From Streptomyces sp. (GTDB taxonomy: Bacteria > Actinomycetota > Actinomycetes > Streptomycetales > Streptomycetaceae), in the NCBI RefSeq assembly GCF_019510245.1, contig NZ_JAEKKT010000119.1, forward strand, positions 1 through 64,000: a stretch of DNA of 64,000 nucleotides. The letters run 5' to 3'. The notes beneath the pieces are model-generated. The model was given only the letters and a program-made list of their open reading frames with translations. It was not told the origin of the DNA and did not search any database. The translations under genes were made by a program, and so were the position numbers. Every line of letters begins with the position of its first letter. Within the stretch, counting starts at the first letter, position 1. Below, one piece after another: positions 1 through 9,104 of this stretch.

Positions 1-1
1 G

Positions 2-145
2 TCGGTGTACGCCTTCGCGTTGTGCGGGGACATCGAGGACACGTTGGGTGTGACCGTGGAGCCCACCCTGGTGTGGGACGTCGACACGGTTGCGGCTCTG
101 ACCGTTCACCTGGCCGGCCTGGTGGCCGAACTGCCGTCGGCCTGA
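2..145 (+). CDS. Carrier protein (ACP/PCP), C-terminal end only
   Basis: The window opens inside an open frame of 47 residues that ends in TGA. The visible part (AFALCGDIEDTLGVTVEP, then VWDVDTVAALTVHLAGLV) fits helices II to IV of a phosphopantetheine carrier protein: the IEDTLG turn followed by a D..TV..L..HL helix. The serine that carries phosphopantetheine would lie upstream of the window. It could be a free-standing acyl or peptidyl carrier protein or the last domain of a synthase. Given the fatty acyl-AMP ligase downstream, a loading acyl carrier protein for a lipopeptide is a reasonable guess. The family call rests on about 45 residues. Confidence 0.55.
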   Translation, partial: SVYAFALCGDIEDTLGVTVEPTLVWDVDTVAALTVHLAGLVAELPSA

Positions 146-177
146 GAGGACTTGATGGCCTTGGCGCCGTGAAGGGC

Positions 178-305
178 TACTAGCGTCCTGTGTCAGAGAT
201 TCGTGGCAGAAGCGGGCGAGGGAGTCCAGGATCTCTTCGGTGGTCTTGGTCCAGATGAACGGCTTGGGGTTCTCGTTCCAGTCCTTGACCCACGCGCGGG
301 GCCCT
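178..305 (-). mobile_element. IS630-type transposase, C-terminal remnant
   Basis: The minus strand reads RAWVKDWNENPKPFIWTKT, then TEEILDSLARFCH, which is the very typical end of IS630-family DDE transposases (AWxxxWNxNPKPFxWTKTAxEILxSLARxC). Only about 40 residues survive. No catalytic residues or terminal repeats are visible, so the element is dead. It abuts a condensation-domain fragment, which suggests that the insertion took part in breaking up the synthetase here. Confidence 0.7.
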
Positions 306-329
306 GGGCCGTACAACTGGGACCGGCCT

Positions 330-551
330 ACCAGGGCGGTAAAGTGCGTTCAACGGTGGTCGCGCCGCCTGCGCACCAGCCTTACCGGCCTGATGGCCTG
401 CGCCGCCGTCTACCGGGACTGCCTCACCGGACAGCACGACATCGTCATCGGCGTGCCCGTCGTCGGACGCTCCGGACCGTGCGAACTCGCCGTCCCCGGC
501 ATGACCTCCGACAACCTGCGGCTGCTGCTGCGGATCGAGCGTCAGGGATGA
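330..551 (+). pseudogene. NRPS condensation domain, internal fragment
   Basis: The frame ending at TGA 549-551 reads LTGLMACAAVYRDCLTGQHD, then IVIGVPVVGRSG, PGMTSDNLRLLLRI. This matches the stretch of NRPS condensation domains after the HHxxxDG motif (xLHRLTGxxDIVIGVPVxGR and PGMxxNxLPLRL). There is neither an N-terminal half with the catalytic histidines nor a C-terminal latch, and the left side runs straight into the IS630 remnant. It is a relic of a synthetase gene. Two substitutions in usually conserved places (MACAAVYRD) also suggest drift. Confidence 0.6.
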
Positions 552-1160
552 TGCGCCACGAGCCGTGGTCGGTCCCCCGAACGCCCCGGTTGCTGCGGCC
601 GATTGCCCCGAGGCTCCGGGATCAGCCAACCGGGCTGCAGACCGCCTTCCGCGCCACTCGCCGCCCCCGCACCCGCTTCGCGCGCGGGCCCGGCCGCCCT
701 TGGCCGTCCGACCGCATCCCTGCGACGGAGGCCACGGCCCTGCAGTCGTCCGGTGGGAGGACACATGGGCTCCACCCCGTCGCCTGGGGTGAGACCGCCG
801 CGCTCCCGGAAAACCCCCGTGCCGGGGGGCGCGGCAGCCACCTCCGACGGTCCTCGTCCAACTGGCGCACGGCGACGGTTGAACACCCGTGCTGATCATT
901 TGCACCGCGTTGAACGCCCGCACCATCACCAGTGGGTTGGGGCATAGTGAACTGCGCCGCCAGGAACCGACGGAGTTCGGCGAGGCCGGATGTCAGGACG
1001 CCAGGACGCCTGGACCGGATCGAGGAACCGCGGGCAGAGCTGCGGCCGAACTGCCTGATCGCGGCAGTCGAGAACGACACCACTCAGCCGCGCGGCGCGT
1101 GCCGCCGTGCATGTCCGCGCGCCGCCCAGACCGACGCAGCGCCAAGCCCAAGGGGACACA
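552..1160. other. Gene-free stretch with cluster debris
   Basis: No convincing gene was found here. Open frames exist on both strands but none shows a recognisable motif, a good ribosome site or consistent codon bias. The stretch holds one StrR-type inverted repeat (856-884) and is the untranslated upstream region of the acyl-AMP ligase gene. It is probably a mosaic of deleted cluster sequence. Confidence 0.5.
856..884. promoter_or_regulatory. StrR-type operator, upstream of acyl-AMP ligase
   Basis: The sequence is GTCCAACTG, 11 bases, then CGGTTGAAC. StrR, Bbr and relatives bind inverted repeats of the form GTTCRACTG-N11-CAGTYGAAC, so each half-site differs from that form at one position. 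It lies 276 bp before the acyl-AMP ligase start, and the window encodes a StrR-family protein at 10.2 kb. Spacing and halves agree with three other sites in this window. Binding is inferred. Confidence 0.65.
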
Positions 1161-2942
1161 ATGGCCTTCGAGCTGACCGGCTACCGGAACCTCGGCGACG
1201 CGTTCGCCGCGCGCGTCGCCCAACACCCCGACAAGACCGCGATCACCATCTACCGCGACTCCGCCGAGGCCGCGCACGAAAGCCTCAGCTACGCCGAACT
1301 CGCCCGCCGGGCCGGCCTGCGCGCCGCCGACCTGGCGCAGCACCTGGTTCCCGGCGAACGCGTCCTCATCGCGCTGCCCACCGGCACCGAGTTCGTCGAG
1401 CTCTACCTCGCCTGCCTGCTGGCCGGTGTCATCGCCGTGCCCGCCCCGCCGGCGACCGGCTCCAGCAGCGCCGCCCAGCGCGTCGCCGCGATCGCCGCGG
1501 ACTGCACCCCAGGACTGGTGTTCGCCGACGCCGGGGACCTCGACACGCTCGCCGAGCGTTTCCACGCGCAGGGCCTGGGTCGCGTCCCCGTCCGGGCCGC
1601 CGCCCCTGTGCCGGCCGGTGAGGCGGCCCCAGCGGCGCTCCGCGGCCGCCACGCCGACCATGACTCGCTCGCCGTCCTCCAGTACAGCTCCGGCTCCACC
1701 GGCACCCCGAAGGGCGTGATGCTCGCCCACGGGAACGTCCAGGCGAACCTCGCGGCCCTGCACTCGGTCATGGGCCTGAACGGTGACGACTCGTTCGGCA
1801 GCTGGATGCCGCTGCACCACGACTTCGGTCTCTTCTGTCAGCTCAGCGGCGCACTCTTCTTCGGCGCAACATCGGTCCTGATGCCGCCGACGGTGTTCGC
1901 CCGCCGGCCCATCGAGTGGTTCCGGATGATGAGTGAACTCCGGACCACCGCCAGCTCCGCCCCCAACTTCGCGTACGGCATCGCGCTGCGCCTCATCAAG
2001 GACGAACACCTCGAAGGGCTCGACCTGTCACCGCTGCGCTTCCTGAGCAACGGTTCCGAGCCGATCCACGCCCCCACCATCGCCGCGTTCACCAAGCGAT
2101 TCGCGCAGATCGGCCTGCGTCCCGAAGCCGTCGTGGCCGGCTACGGCATGGCCGAGGTCACCGTCTACGCCAGCGGTACCCCCATCCCGCTCCCGCCGAC
2201 CGTCCTGGTCGTCGACGCCCAGCGCCTCGCTGACGCGGACCACCCCGCGCTGGTTCCCGCCCGTGACGGCCGCGGCAAGGAGATCACCGGCGTCGGACGC
2301 CCCGAGGCCTTCGACGCCCTCATCGTCGACCCCGCCACCCTGCGCCCCCTGTCCGCCGGCGAGGTCGGCGAGATCTGGCTGCGCGGCGACAGCGTCGGCC
2401 GCGGCTACTGGGGCAGACCCGACCTCACCGCCCGTGCCTTCCACGCCCGCCCCGCCGGTGCTGACGACGCCGAACCCGGCTGGCTGCGCACCGGCGACCT
2501 GGGCGCCCTGGTGGACGGCGAGCTGTTCATCACCGGTCGGCTCAAGGAGGTGATGATCGTCCACGGCCGCAACTTCTACCCGCACGACCTCGAACACGAG
2601 GCGCGCGCCGCCCACCCCGCGCTGGAGAGGTTCGTCGGCGCCGCCTTCGGCGTCCAGGCACTCGACGAGCGGATCGTGCTGGTGCACGAGGTCAGCCCGA
2701 CCGTGTCGGCCGAGGAACTGCGCGCCGCCGCGGCAGCCGTCATCCGCCGCCTCACCGCCGCCACCGGTGCGCCGGTCCGCAACGTCCTGCTGGTGCGGCG
2801 CGGCAGCGTCGACCGCACCACCAGCGGCAAGATCCAGCGCGCCGCGATGCGCGACCGCTTCCTGGCCGGCGAGATCACTGCCCTGCACACCGAACTCGAA
2901 CCAGCAGTACGGCAGTTGACCGCAGGGCCCGAAACCCTGTGA
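1161..2942 (+). CDS. Fatty acyl-AMP ligase (FAAL)
   Basis: A 593-residue adenylate-forming enzyme that would activate a fatty acid as acyl-AMP and pass it to a carrier protein, the usual lipoinitiation step of lipopeptides. Visible motifs are the P-loop YSSGSTGTPKGV (about residue 175), the FAAL-type stretch SWMPLHHDFGL, PNFAYG, GYGMAEVT (about 327), the hinge region GRLKEVMIVHGRNFYPHDLE (about 460, characteristic of FAALs rather than acyl-CoA ligases) and the catalytic lysine in TSGKIQR (about 555). The ATG at 1161 was chosen for the AAGGGGACA ribosome site; an in-frame ATG 54 bp upstream lacks one. The gene looks complete. A collapsed NRPS module follows directly, so its original partner is gone. 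Confidence 0.88.
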   Translation: MAFELTGYRNLGDAFAARVAQHPDKTAITIYRDSAEAAHESLSYAELARRAGLRAADLAQHLVPGERVLIALPTGTEFVELYLACLLAGVIAVPAPPATGSSSAAQRVAAIAADCTPGLVFADAGDLDTLAERFHAQGLGRVPVRAAAPVPAGEAAPAALRGRHADHDSLAVLQYSSGSTGTPKGVMLAHGNVQANLAALHSVMGLNGDDSFGSWMPLHHDFGLFCQLSGALFFGATSVLMPPTVFARRPIEWFRMMSELRTTASSAPNFAYGIALRLIKDEHLEGLDLSPLRFLSNGSEPIHAPTIAAFTKRFAQIGLRPEAVVAGYGMAEVTVYASGTPIPLPPTVLVVDAQRLADADHPALVPARDGRGKEITGVGRPEAFDALIVDPATLRPLSAGEVGEIWLRGDSVGRGYWGRPDLTARAFHARPAGADDAEPGWLRTGDLGALVDGELFITGRLKEVMIVHGRNFYPHDLEHEARAAHPALERFVGAAFGVQALDERIVLVHEVSPTVSAEELRAAAAAVIRRLTAATGAPVRNVLLVRRGSVDRTTSGKIQRAAMRDRFLAGEITALHTELEPAVRQLTAGPETL

Positions 2943-3680
2943 CGCCCACCGGCACCGCAGGCGGGATCGTGAACCGGTTGGCGTGGATGCAGGCCGAGTA
3001 CGGGCTCACGGGCGCGGATCGAGTGCTGCGGAAGACACCGTTCTCGGCGGTCACTCGCTGCTGGTCACGCGACTGGGGGCCGACTGCGCGGCGACCTCGG
3101 AGTGAACCTGCCGATGCCCACCCTGTTCGAGATGCCGACCCCGGCCGGGCTCGCCGCCTGGCTTGCCGATCAGACCGTCGGTCCGAAGAAGGCCAGGCCC
3201 GCGCTGCGACCGATGCGCAAGCAGGAGGAGCCCGGTAATACCGCTGTCGTTCTCGCAAAGAGCCGGCTCTGGTTCCTTGCGCAGCTCCAAGGACCGAACG
3301 CGACCTTCGACAACCGCATGGTGCTGCGCCTGACCGGCAAGCTGGACCATCGGGCGCTCAGCACGGCCCTGCGGGACGTGATGGGGCGTCACGAGGTGCT
3401 GCGCACCACGTTCCCACTGGTCGACGGCCGCCCCTGCCAACAGATCGTGGAGCTCGACGCCCTGCTGTGGGAGCTGCCGGTGGTCGAGGTCGTCGACCCG
3501 GAACAGTCAGGCGAGCCGGATGAACCGGCAGCGCTCGACCTTGCCGCCGCAGAGGTCCCGGCGAAGCTTCCGGGAGGGACGGTCGACGCTGCGGACCTGG
3601 TCGGCGCGGTGGCCCGGGCAACCGCGTACACGCTCGACCTGGCCGCGGAAGTGCCGCTGCGGGCCTGGCTCGCGGCGTCT
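2943..3680 (+). pseudogene. Collapsed NRPS module (A scrap, PCP, half C domain)
   Basis: Three synthetase pieces follow each other in changing frames. First, NRLAWMQAEYGLTGADRVL is an adenylation-domain stretch just before core A4. It jumps within a few bases to a carrier-protein core, LGGHSLLVTRL, skipping several hundred residues. A frameshift then leads into GRLRGDLGVNLPMPTLFEMP, the rest of the carrier. A condensation domain begins (SRLWFLAQLQGPNATFDNRM, ALRDVMGRHEVLRTTFP) and runs to LDLAAEVPLRAWLAA, where the similarity stops before the HHxxxDG active site. This is best explained by two deletions and one frameshift. No functional module can be made from it. Confidence 0.82.
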
Positions 3681-4054
3681 TGGAGACGACGGCGAGGAGG
3701 ATGCCTGCGGCGATCAAGATGCTGGCCGCAGTGCGGCGTAGGTCGCTGCCGAAGCGTCATCCCCCGGACGGAACGCCGCCGTCATCCCATGGACGGAAGG
3801 GTGTCGCCCGGTGTGTGCTCAACTGCGTCCCTGCGGCGGTTGAACACCCGCGGGGCGGGTGTCCGCGGTCGGCGACGCTTGATCGCCGCAGCGCTGCGAT
3901 GCCATCGTGAGCCGCGGCGCAGCAGGGGTGAGCCGCGCACAACAGGCCGTCTGGGAAGCAGAGTTGGAGCGAGGTCACCGGCGAAGCGGCCACCCGGGAC
4001 CGCTCCCGCGCCGCGCGGGGCGTGTGTGTCGCCCCCTACGAGAAGGGGCTCGTC
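3681..4054. other. Non-coding stretch upstream of the hydrolase gene
   Basis: No supported gene. The stretch begins at the condensation-domain breakpoint. It contains two imperfect direct copies of GTCATCCC-N2-GGACGGAA (about 3756-3774 and 3781-3799) and one StrR-type inverted repeat (3817-3845). A minus-strand frame near 3690-3750 reads a hydrophobic stretch (SILIAAGILLAVVS) that could be the end of a lost membrane protein, but nothing supports it further. Confidence 0.45.
3817..3845. promoter_or_regulatory. StrR-type operator, upstream of the hydrolase-exporter pair
   Basis: The sequence is GCTCAACTG, 11 bases, then CGGTTGAAC: one mismatch per half against GTTCAACTG-N11-CAGTTGAAC. It ends 209 bp before the hydrolase start, so it could control the hydrolase and the ABC exporter after it. 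Its right half is identical to that of the site at 856-884. Confidence 0.65.
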
Positions 4055-4858
4055 ATGCCAGTCGTGAGCACCAACGGCATCCGGCTCTCCTACCAGCGGT
4101 CGGGGAGCGGTGTGCCCGTCCTGCTGATCATGGGGTCCTCGGCCTCGGGCCGGGTGTGGACCCTGCACCAGACACCGGCCCTGAATCGTGCCGGGTACGA
4201 GACGGTCGCCTTCGACAACCGGGGCGTTCCCCCGTCCGACGCGCCTTCGGGCGACTACGCGCTCGCCGACCTGGTGGCCGACACCAAGGGCCTCATCGAG
4301 CGGCTCGAGCTGGGACCCTGCCACCTTGTGGGAACCTCGCTGGGCTCCATGGTCGCCCAGGAGCTGGCGCTCGCCGCGCCCGAACTGGTCCGTTCGGCGG
4401 TGCTGATCGCCAGCAGGGCCCGGTCGGACACCTTCCGGCGGGCCCAGCTCGCCGCGGACAAGGCGCTGCGGGAGAGCGGGGTGCGGTTGCCCGCCGACTA
4501 CGAGGCGGTCAAGACGGTCGCCGAGATGTTCTCGCCGGCGACGCTCAACGACGACGCCGCCGTCGGCCCGATGCTGGAACTCTTCGAGCTGGCCGGAGGC
4601 GGGAACACCGCCGCGGGGCAGGCAGCGGTCGTCGAGCGGCTCGGCGACCGCCGGGAGGCGCTGGGCGGCATCACCGTGCCGTGCCGGGCCATCGCGTTCG
4701 CCGACGACCTGATCAGCCCACCCCACCTGGTCGCCGAGGTGGCCGACGCCATCCCCGGCTGCGACTTCGTGGAGATACCGGACTGCGGCCACCTGGGCTA
4801 CCTGGAACGCCCGTACGAGGTCAACGCGGCCGTCATCGAGTTCTTCGACAAGTACTGA
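4055..4858 (+). CDS. Alpha/beta-fold hydrolase
   Basis: A 267-residue cytoplasmic alpha/beta hydrolase. The oxyanion-hole region is LLIMGSSASG, the nucleophile elbow is GTSLGS (about residue 95) and the catalytic histidine is in DCGHLGYLERP near the C-terminus. ADDLISPP is a likely place for the acid residue. The start at 4055 has AAGGGG as a ribosome site. The exporter gene begins 45 bp downstream, so the two are probably co-transcribed. Hydrolases of this type are common in peptide-antibiotic clusters as type II thioesterases or esterases, but the substrate cannot be told from the sequence. All catalytic residues look intact, unlike many neighbours. Confidence 0.82.
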   Translation: MPVVSTNGIRLSYQRSGSGVPVLLIMGSSASGRVWTLHQTPALNRAGYETVAFDNRGVPPSDAPSGDYALADLVADTKGLIERLELGPCHLVGTSLGSMVAQELALAAPELVRSAVLIASRARSDTFRRAQLAADKALRESGVRLPADYEAVKTVAEMFSPATLNDDAAVGPMLELFELAGGGNTAAGQAAVVERLGDRREALGGITVPCRAIAFADDLISPPHLVAEVADAIPGCDFVEIPDCGHLGYLERPYEVNAAVIEFFDKY

Positions 4859-4903
4859 GCACGCGGCGGCGCGCCATGCGCGGCTGCATGAGAAGCGAGG
4901 CGG

Positions 4904-6877
4904 ATGTCCGTGTCGATGATGGGTGGCGGAGGCCCGGCACTGGGCCCGGCAGGGCTGCGGCTGGACGATGAGTCGATCACCCGGCAACGGATCAGGCCGG
5001 GCACGGTGCGCCGGATCATCCCGTATACGAAGAAGTTCCGCTGGTCGCTGCTGCTGCTGATGCTGACCACGGTCGTCAACGCGGGCACCGCGGTCGCCAC
5101 CCCGCTGATATTGAAAATGATCATCGACGACGGCATCGAGCCGAGGGACCGTTCACTGGTGGTGGGGCTGTGCCTGGCGGTCGCCGGACTGGCGCTGGTC
5201 GACGCCGCGGCGGTGTACGTCCAGAGCTGGTGCTCGGGCCGGGTCGGCGAGGGCATCGTCTACGAGCTGCGCACCCAGGTCTTCGCCCATGTGCAGGAGC
5301 AGCCCCTGGCCTTCTTCACCCGGGCACAGACCGGTGCGCTGGTCAGCCGGCTCAACGCCGACGTCATCGGTGCCCGGCAAGCGGTCACCACATTGCTGTC
5401 CCAGTCGGTCTCCACGCTCCTGACGCTGGTCCTCGTGCTCGGTGCGATGTTCTACCTGTCGTGGCAGATCACCGTCGCCGCACTGGTGATGATTCCGCTC
5501 TTCCTCGTGCCGGTTCGGCTCATCGCCCGCCGCCTGCAACGGCTCACCCGGGAGACGATGCAGCTCGACGCCGAGATGAGCTCGATGATGAACGAGCGCT
5601 TCAACGTCTCCGGGGCGATGCTCGCCAAGCTCTACGGCCGCTCGACGGACGAGGAGGCGATGTTCGCGGGCAAGGCCGCCCGGGTGCGGGACGTCGCCGC
5701 GGTCGGCGTAGTGTGGGGGCGGCTCCTGTTCATCATCGTCAGCGTCCTCACCGCCATGACCACGGCTCTTGTCTACGGCCTCGGAGGCGTCCTCACCATC
5801 GACGGGACGCTGGAGATCGGCACCCTGGTGGCCATGGTGACGCTGCTGCTTCGACTGTACGGGCCGATCAACCAGCTGACGACCATGCAGTCGACCGCGA
5901 TGATCGCCCTGGTCAGCTTCGACCGGGTGTTCGAGGTACTGGATCTGAAGCCCATCGTCAGCCAAAGCCCCACGGCGCGCGCGCTGCCCGCCGCCGATTC
6001 CGCGCCCGACATCGAGTTCGACCACGTCTCATTCCGGTATCCCGTCGCGAAGGAGGTCTCCCTCGCCTCCCTGGAGACCATCGCACTGCGCAGGCCGGAA
6101 CGCGCCGACAACGTCCTCACCCTGGACGAACTGACCTTCCGCGCTCCTGCCGGCAAGCTCACCGCCCTGGTCGGCCCGTCAGGAGCGGGCAAGACCACCA
6201 TCACCCACCTGGTGCCGCGCCTCTACGACCCCAACGAGGGCCGGGTGCGCATCGGCGGCCACGACATCCGCGACCTGACCCTCCAGTCGCTGCGGGACAC
6301 CGTCGGCGTGGTCACCCAGGACGCGCACCTCTTCCACGACACACTGCGCGCCAACCTGCTCTACGCCCGGCCCGACGCCGACGAGAAGGACCTGACGGAG
6401 GCGTGCCGGGCAGCCCTGATCTGGGACACCGTCCAGGCGCTCCCCGACGGCCTCGACACCGTGGTCGGCGACCGGGGGTACCGGCTGTCCGGCGGGGAGA
6501 AGCAGCGCATCGCCCTCGCCCGGCTGCTGCTGAAGGCACCGGCCGTCGTCGTCCTCGACGAGGCCACCGCCCATCTCGACTCCGAGTCGGAGGCCGCCAT
6601 CCAGCGAGCTCTGAAGACCGCGCTGGCCGGCCGTACGTCACTCGTGATCGCCCACCGCCTGTCCACCATCCGCGAGGCCGATCAGATCCTCGTGGTCGAG
6701 GCGGGCCGGATCCGTGAGCGCGGAACCCATGCGGAGCTGATCAGCCAGGGCGGGCTGTACGCCGACCTGTACCGCACCCAGTTCGCCGAGCAGGCGCCCG
6801 AGGACACCGACGTCGCGTCCGGGGTGCCCCAGCCCGATCTCGTGCCGCCTGTTCAACTGCCGCACGGTCACAGTTGA
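4904..6877 (+). CDS. ABC exporter, fused membrane and ATPase domains
   Basis: A 657-residue half-transporter of the MsbA/LmrA type. Six membrane segments lie in about residues 40-320. The ATPase domain follows with Walker A GPSGAGKTT (about 425), signature LSGGEKQ (about 528), Walker B VVVLDEATAHLD (about 548) and the H-loop AHRLS (about 583). It would act as a homodimer, probably exporting the lost peptide product. The ATG at 4904 has GAGG six bases upstream. About 30 residues between LSLASLETIALRRPERADN and the ATPase strand form an insertion seen in some actinobacterial exporters. Its stop codon lies inside the perfect StrR-type operator at 6851-6879. Confidence 0.9.
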   Translation: MSVSMMGGGGPALGPAGLRLDDESITRQRIRPGTVRRIIPYTKKFRWSLLLLMLTTVVNAGTAVATPLILKMIIDDGIEPRDRSLVVGLCLAVAGLALVDAAAVYVQSWCSGRVGEGIVYELRTQVFAHVQEQPLAFFTRAQTGALVSRLNADVIGARQAVTTLLSQSVSTLLTLVLVLGAMFYLSWQITVAALVMIPLFLVPVRLIARRLQRLTRETMQLDAEMSSMMNERFNVSGAMLAKLYGRSTDEEAMFAGKAARVRDVAAVGVVWGRLLFIIVSVLTAMTTALVYGLGGVLTIDGTLEIGTLVAMVTLLLRLYGPINQLTTMQSTAMIALVSFDRVFEVLDLKPIVSQSPTARALPAADSAPDIEFDHVSFRYPVAKEVSLASLETIALRRPERADNVLTLDELTFRAPAGKLTALVGPSGAGKTTITHLVPRLYDPNEGRVRIGGHDIRDLTLQSLRDTVGVVTQDAHLFHDTLRANLLYARPDADEKDLTEACRAALIWDTVQALPDGLDTVVGDRGYRLSGGEKQRIALARLLLKAPAVVVLDEATAHLDSESEAAIQRALKTALAGRTSLVIAHRLSTIREADQILVVEAGRIRERGTHAELISQGGLYADLYRTQFAEQAPEDTDVASGVPQPDLVPPVQLPHGHS

Positions 6878-6879
6878 AC
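6851..6879. promoter_or_regulatory. Perfect StrR-type operator
   Basis: GTTCAACTG, 11 bases, then CAGTTGAAC is a perfect 9-bp inverted repeat at exactly the half-site spacing known for StrR-family activators. It overlaps the last codons of the exporter gene and ends 63 bp before the degenerate hydroxymandelate-synthase gene. It is therefore the likely activator site for the transcript carrying that gene and the prephenate dehydrogenase. Confidence 0.8.
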
Positions 6880-6942
6880 AGCGGATCCCCCGGAGCGCCC
6901 GGCCCGCCGGCCTCCGCCCCACCGCTCGCAGGAAGGAAAGGC

Positions 6943-7788
6943 ATGGCAGCGCGCGACATCGCCTACGTCGAGCTGTACGCCAAGGACAAGCAGCAGACCG
7001 CCCACTCCTTTGTCTCGCTGGGTTTCACCTGCGTGGCGGACTCGGTGGCGCCGGACCGCAGTTCCCTGCTGCTTCGGCAGGGCGCCGCCCACCTCGTCAT
7101 CACTTCGGGTCCCGCGACCTGGAAGTTCCTGGACACGCACGGGGAGGGCGTCGCGGACATCGCCCTGCTCTGTGCCGACGTCACGGCGACGGCGCAGCGG
7201 GCCGTGCGGGCCGGCGCCGGTCTGACCGCTTCCATACGTGGCAACCCGATCCTGTCCGGGGCCGGTGGACTCACCCACGCCCTGCTGCCGGCCACGCGGA
7301 CCGCGAACCTGTTGCCGGCGGGCCACCGCTGGGTCGAACTGCCCCAGGATCTCGGGCCGTCGGCTGAAGGGAACTGGCTGCTGGACCGGGTGAGCATCGC
7401 GGTCGACGGGCCGGATCCGGAGGCCTACCTCCCCCTCTACGTGGACGCCTTGGGGTTCGTCCGGCAGCGGCCGGGAAACGCGTCCGGGGCTGCGCAGGAA
7501 CCGTCAGCCGTCCTCCTGGACAGCGCCGACGGTGGCACGACCCTCACCCTCTTCCGGCATCAACCACGCCCTCTGGCAGGGGAGTCCACCTCACACGCCG
7601 GGGACGATGACAGGCCCGGCGTGCGGCAGCTGTCCTTCCTGGTCGATGACATCGCCGTCGCACGACCTCCCCGCCTGAGCGGCGCCCTCTCCATCGAACT
7701 CGTCCAGCGGGGCGGGTCCGGCGGCGATGTCGCACAGGTCCTGGCCCCGCGGAAAGCGGGGAACCACCACCGGCTGACTGCCGGATGA
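6943..7788 (+). pseudogene. 4-hydroxymandelate synthase-like protein, degenerate
   Basis: The 281-residue frame is clearly a paralogue of the intact enzyme at 13150. The N-terminal halves share RDIAYVEL, SGPATWKFLD and GVADIAL. The three iron ligands of this dioxygenase family are not all kept. Where the intact copy has LLDHVA this one has LLDRVS, and GVQHLAF has become GVRQLSF; only the glutamate region (SIELVQRGG) survives. Roughly 85 residues between the second and third ligand regions are missing. The reading frame is open and has a good ribosome site (GGAAAGG before ATG 6943), so a protein may be made, but it cannot bind iron in the family's way. It is listed as a pseudogene; a non-catalytic role is possible but unsupported. 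Confidence 0.78.
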
Positions 7789-7845
7789 TCCCGCCCGCCG
7801 CCTTCGACACCGGCCACCGGACCGCCGGAGAAGGAAGTAGCTGTC

Positions 7846-8928
7846 ATGCGCTCCGCAGTTGTGGTCGGCACCGGACTCATCGGAACATCCGTCGCGCTCG
7901 CGCTCAGCGCCCAGGGCGTGGCGGTGCACCTGCGGGATGCGGATCCCGAGGCGGCCGGCATCGCCGCCTCCCTGGGCGCCGGGACCGTGGAGGCCCCGCC
8001 CGCGGTTGTCGACCTGGCCGTGCTGGCGGTGCCTCCTGCCCTGGTCGGCAGCGTCCTGGCCGACGCTCAGACGGCCGGGATCGCCCGCCACTACACCGAC
8101 GTGGCGAGCGTCAAGGCGGAGCCGCGGGAGGACGTCGTCGTGCTCGGCTGCGACACCGCCCGCTACATCGGCGGTCATCCCATGGCCGGGGGAGAAGTCA
8201 GCGGACCCACCGCCGCCCGCGCCGACCTGTTCGAAGGCTGCACCTGGGTGCTCACACCGACGCCGGACACCGGCACGGAGACGCTCAACACCGCCCTGGA
8301 GCTGGTGGCGACCTGCGGGGGCACCCCCGTCGTGATGGCGGCCGCCGAGCACGACCGCGCGGTCGGCCTCGTCTCCCACGCCCCGCACGTCGTGGCGGCG
8401 TTGGTCGCCAAACGCCTTGCGAAGGCGGGGGAACGGGCGGTGAGCCTCGCCGGGCCGGGCGTGCGGGACCTCACCCGGATCGCGGGCGGTGACCCGGACC
8501 TGTGGGTCGACATCCTCATGGCCAACGCGGGTGTCGTCGCCGACATCTTGGAAGAGCTGGGCTCCGACCTGGGGGACGCTGTGGCCGCCCTGCGCGCCAC
8601 GGCGGCCACGGACGAGGCCAAACGCGATGCCGGCCGACAGTGCGTCGACGCCCTGCTGCGCCAGGGCAGGTCGGGCCGTCGGCGCATCGCCGGCAAGCAC
8701 GGCATCCGGCCCGCCCGCTACCGGACGCTCGGTGTGGTGGTGGGCGACCAACCCGGCCAGCTGGCCCGGCTGTTCGCCGACGCCGACCGATCCGGCGTCA
8801 ATATCGAGGACATCCATCTGGAACACTCCACGGGTCGGCTCACCGGCGTGGTCCGGCTGAGCGTCGACCAGCGCGCCGCACCTGCTCTGCAGGACGCGCT
8901 CCACTCCCAGGGGTGGCGCATTCAGTGA
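7846..8928 (+). CDS. Prephenate dehydrogenase
   Basis: A 360-residue TyrA-type enzyme that converts prephenate to 4-hydroxyphenylpyruvate with NAD(P). The Rossmann nucleotide site is GTGLIGTS (about residue 8), the active-site histidine region is AEHDRAVGLVSHAPH (about 165), and a C-terminal ACT-like domain begins at LGVVVGDQPGQL (about 300). In Hpg-peptide clusters a dedicated copy feeds 4-hydroxymandelate synthase, which fits the neighbours. The start at 7846 has GGAAGGAAG upstream. It follows the degenerate synthase gene by 57 bp and probably shares its transcript from the StrR-type operator at 6851. It shows no damage. Confidence 0.9.
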   Translation: MRSAVVVGTGLIGTSVALALSAQGVAVHLRDADPEAAGIAASLGAGTVEAPPAVVDLAVLAVPPALVGSVLADAQTAGIARHYTDVASVKAEPREDVVVLGCDTARYIGGHPMAGGEVSGPTAARADLFEGCTWVLTPTPDTGTETLNTALELVATCGGTPVVMAAAEHDRAVGLVSHAPHVVAALVAKRLAKAGERAVSLAGPGVRDLTRIAGGDPDLWVDILMANAGVVADILEELGSDLGDAVAALRATAATDEAKRDAGRQCVDALLRQGRSGRRRIAGKHGIRPARYRTLGVVVGDQPGQLARLFADADRSGVNIEDIHLEHSTGRLTGVVRLSVDQRAAPALQDALHSQGWRIQ

Positions 8929-9104
8929 GGGTCTCGGCCCACGGACGTACGTCGACGGGATGAAACGGCACCGGACCGCGGGCAGCGGGATGATCCGAAG
9001 GACTCGTGGGGGACGCGCCGGGCCAACAGCCGGTCCAGGCCTCGTACCGTCGGGCGCCGTCGGTGGGGAACACCGCGGCAGGGCTGGACGGATCGGAAGG
9101 ACTG

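Noticed and set aside
2888..2922. StrR-type box near the end of the acyl-AMP ligase gene
   Set aside because: CAGTTGACC resembles a right half-site, but no matching left half occurs 11 bases before it.
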